Origin: Melioribacteraceae bacterium
Lineage (GTDB): Bacteria > Bacteroidota > Ignavibacteria > Ignavibacteriales > Melioribacteraceae
NCBI GenBank assembly: GCA_027858595.1
Contig: JAQICK010000080.1
Span: 1-6,152 of the forward strand
DNA: 6,152 bases
Direction: 5' to 3'
The notes beneath the pieces are model-generated. The model was not told the DNA's origin. It did not search any database and worked only from the letters and a program-made list of their open reading frames with translations. Within the stretch, counting starts at the first letter, position 1, and the number at the start of each line of letters is the position of its first letter. A program made the translations under genes and the position numbers. This document shows, one piece after another, positions 5,171 through 6,152 of the stretch.

Positions 5171-6152
5171 TTAAATTTGCCTAAAAATATTAAATTTTGT
5201 AACTCTAAATTTATCAATTCCTAATGATATTATTGTCATTAAAATTAACATTAAGAGAGCAATAAAAATAGTTGTTTCGGCAGATAAAGTTTTACCAATA
5301 ATTTGATACAAACCTATTGAAGTTGGTGAGCCATATAGTATTACTAGATGGATTATATAAATCCACAATGAATTACGAGCTAAAGACTCAATTATTTTTG
5401 GTATTCTTTTTATGCTTCTAGAGATATATTCAAAGAGTGATAATAGAACAAAAATTACCCCAACTCTTAATAATGAATCTGAATAATTTGTTTTTAATGC
5501 ATAAGCAAATGCTATTATAAAAAGGCTAAAGAAAAGAATAATATATATATTTCCGTTATTACTTAATAATCTGGGCTTCTCTGCTATCAGAATTCCCCAA
5601 ATAGCCCCGAGAAAAATAAATTGTAGATAAGGAAACAGTGGAAATATTGATCCAAACTGAAAAGTAATATAAGACGTTAAAAAAATATTTCCTGAACTAT
5701 TCCACACAATTGAATTAACAACTGGAGAAATAACAAACACGCTAAGAGTTAATATTGAAAAGGTTATTGCCGAGTTAATTTTTAATCTTGAGGAAATAAA
5801 AGCAAAAAGAAGAATTGATAAAATTCCTATACCAATTAGATGAAGTGCATCAATAGTGAAAAATGTTATCCATTGCGAGGAACTTACATTTCCGAGATTA
5901 AATATTTTTATTGTCGGATACCTTAATAAATATCCAATAAGAATGAGAGATGTACCACGCTTAATTCCCTTTAGTATTCTTGGGTTATTACTAAATGAGA
6001 GTGGCTTTTGAAAAAGCAAATACGAAAATACAATTCCAGAAGAAAAAATAAAAATAGGTGCAGTAAATGCTCTAAGAAAAAGCCATGATTGATAAATAAA
6101 TGAATAAGAAGTTTGGTATGAAACATCCAACAATGATTGAACAGTGTGTCCT
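5171..6152 (-). CDS. Membrane acyltransferase, DUF1624/HGSNAT-like or acyltransferase-3 type (5' end outside window)
   Basis: This is a polytopic membrane protein with about nine to ten hydrophobic helices in the visible part. The frame stays open to the right edge, and the bases before the TTG at 6133 read GHTVQSL, matching the 'GH' motif at the end of the first helix in this superfamily. The real start is therefore beyond 6152 and the TTG is not the start. Residues quoted count from that TTG: FLRAFTAPIFIFSSGIVFSY (19-38), DALHLIGIGIL (95-105), FPLFPYLQFIFLGAIWG (about 165-181) and NSLWIYIIHLVILYG (about 255-269, with a second His). This set resembles DUF1624/heparan-alpha-glucosaminide N-acetyltransferase-like proteins and, in its last helices, acyltransferase-3/OpgC proteins. 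Such enzymes move acyl groups from a cytoplasmic donor to a sugar or lipid across the membrane; the substrate here is unknown. The visible part has normal codon and base use. The first helix and its catalytic surroundings are missing only because of the window edge. Confidence 0.82.
   Translation of the reverse strand, partial: GHTVQSLLDVSYQTSYSFIYQSWLFLRAFTAPIFIFSSGIVFSYLLFQKPLSFSNNPRILKGIKRGTSLILIGYLLRYPTIKIFNLGNVSSSQWITFFTIDALHLIGIGILSILLFAFISSRLKINSAITFSILTLSVFVISPVVNSIVWNSSGNIFLTSYITFQFGSIFPLFPYLQFIFLGAIWGILIAEKPRLLSNNGNIYIILFFSLFIIAFAYALKTNYSDSLLRVGVIFVLLSLFEYISRSIKRIPKIIESLARNSLWIYIIHLVILYGSPTSIGLYQIIGKTLSAETTIFIALLMLILMTIISLGIDKFRVTKFNIFRQI

Noticed and set aside
1..6152. CRISPR array, tRNA, insertion sequence or phage/defence module
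   Set aside because: No regularly spaced repeats, cloverleaf, terminal inverted repeats with transposase, or recognisable defence protein was seen on either strand.

Overview
The window is AT-rich and almost fully coding on the minus strand. From right to left it carries a membrane acyltransferase (cut by the right edge), ruvB, a KdsC/YrbI-type HAD phosphatase, lptC, a long ostA/lptA, lptB, and a small four-helix membrane protein. The left ~440 bases are different: on the plus strand they hold the decayed remains of a crotonase (enoyl-CoA hydratase/isomerase) gene that ends against the minus-strand cluster, with an inverted repeat between the two.

The lipopolysaccharide transport genes show a diderm bacterium. 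Three traits point to the Bacteroidota/Ignavibacteriota/Chlorobiota (FCB) side rather than Proteobacteria: an LptC that looks like a lipoprotein, a 449-residue multi-repeat OstA-like LptA, and an A|Q signal-peptide junction. This placement is inferred from protein character, not from a database search.

The core is one tightly packed transcription unit. The ruvB-to-phosphatase gap is 2 bases, phosphatase/lptC overlap by 8, lptC/lptA overlap by 4 (GTGA), and lptA/lptB abut (TAG-ATG). The order phosphatase-lptC-lptA-lptB is the classic kdsC-lptC-lptA-lptB order of E. coli. LptB is the cytoplasmic ATPase driving LPS extraction, LptC receives LPS at the inner membrane, and LptA bridges the periplasm. 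The phosphatase would belong to Kdo synthesis if it is a true KdsC, but its flap region has diverged. LptF, LptG and LptD are not in the window. ruvB (Holliday-junction motor) and the acyltransferase lie upstream in the same direction and are probably co-transcribed; no promoter is visible, so the operon start is probably beyond base 6152.

I found no tRNA, rRNA, CRISPR array, insertion sequence, riboswitch or phage feature, and nothing that amounts to a clearly new system. The points most worth a second look are the crotonase pseudogene with two frame changes, the repeat architecture of the long LptA, the lipoprotein form of LptC, the diverged KdsC-like enzyme, and an A9 run early in ruvB.
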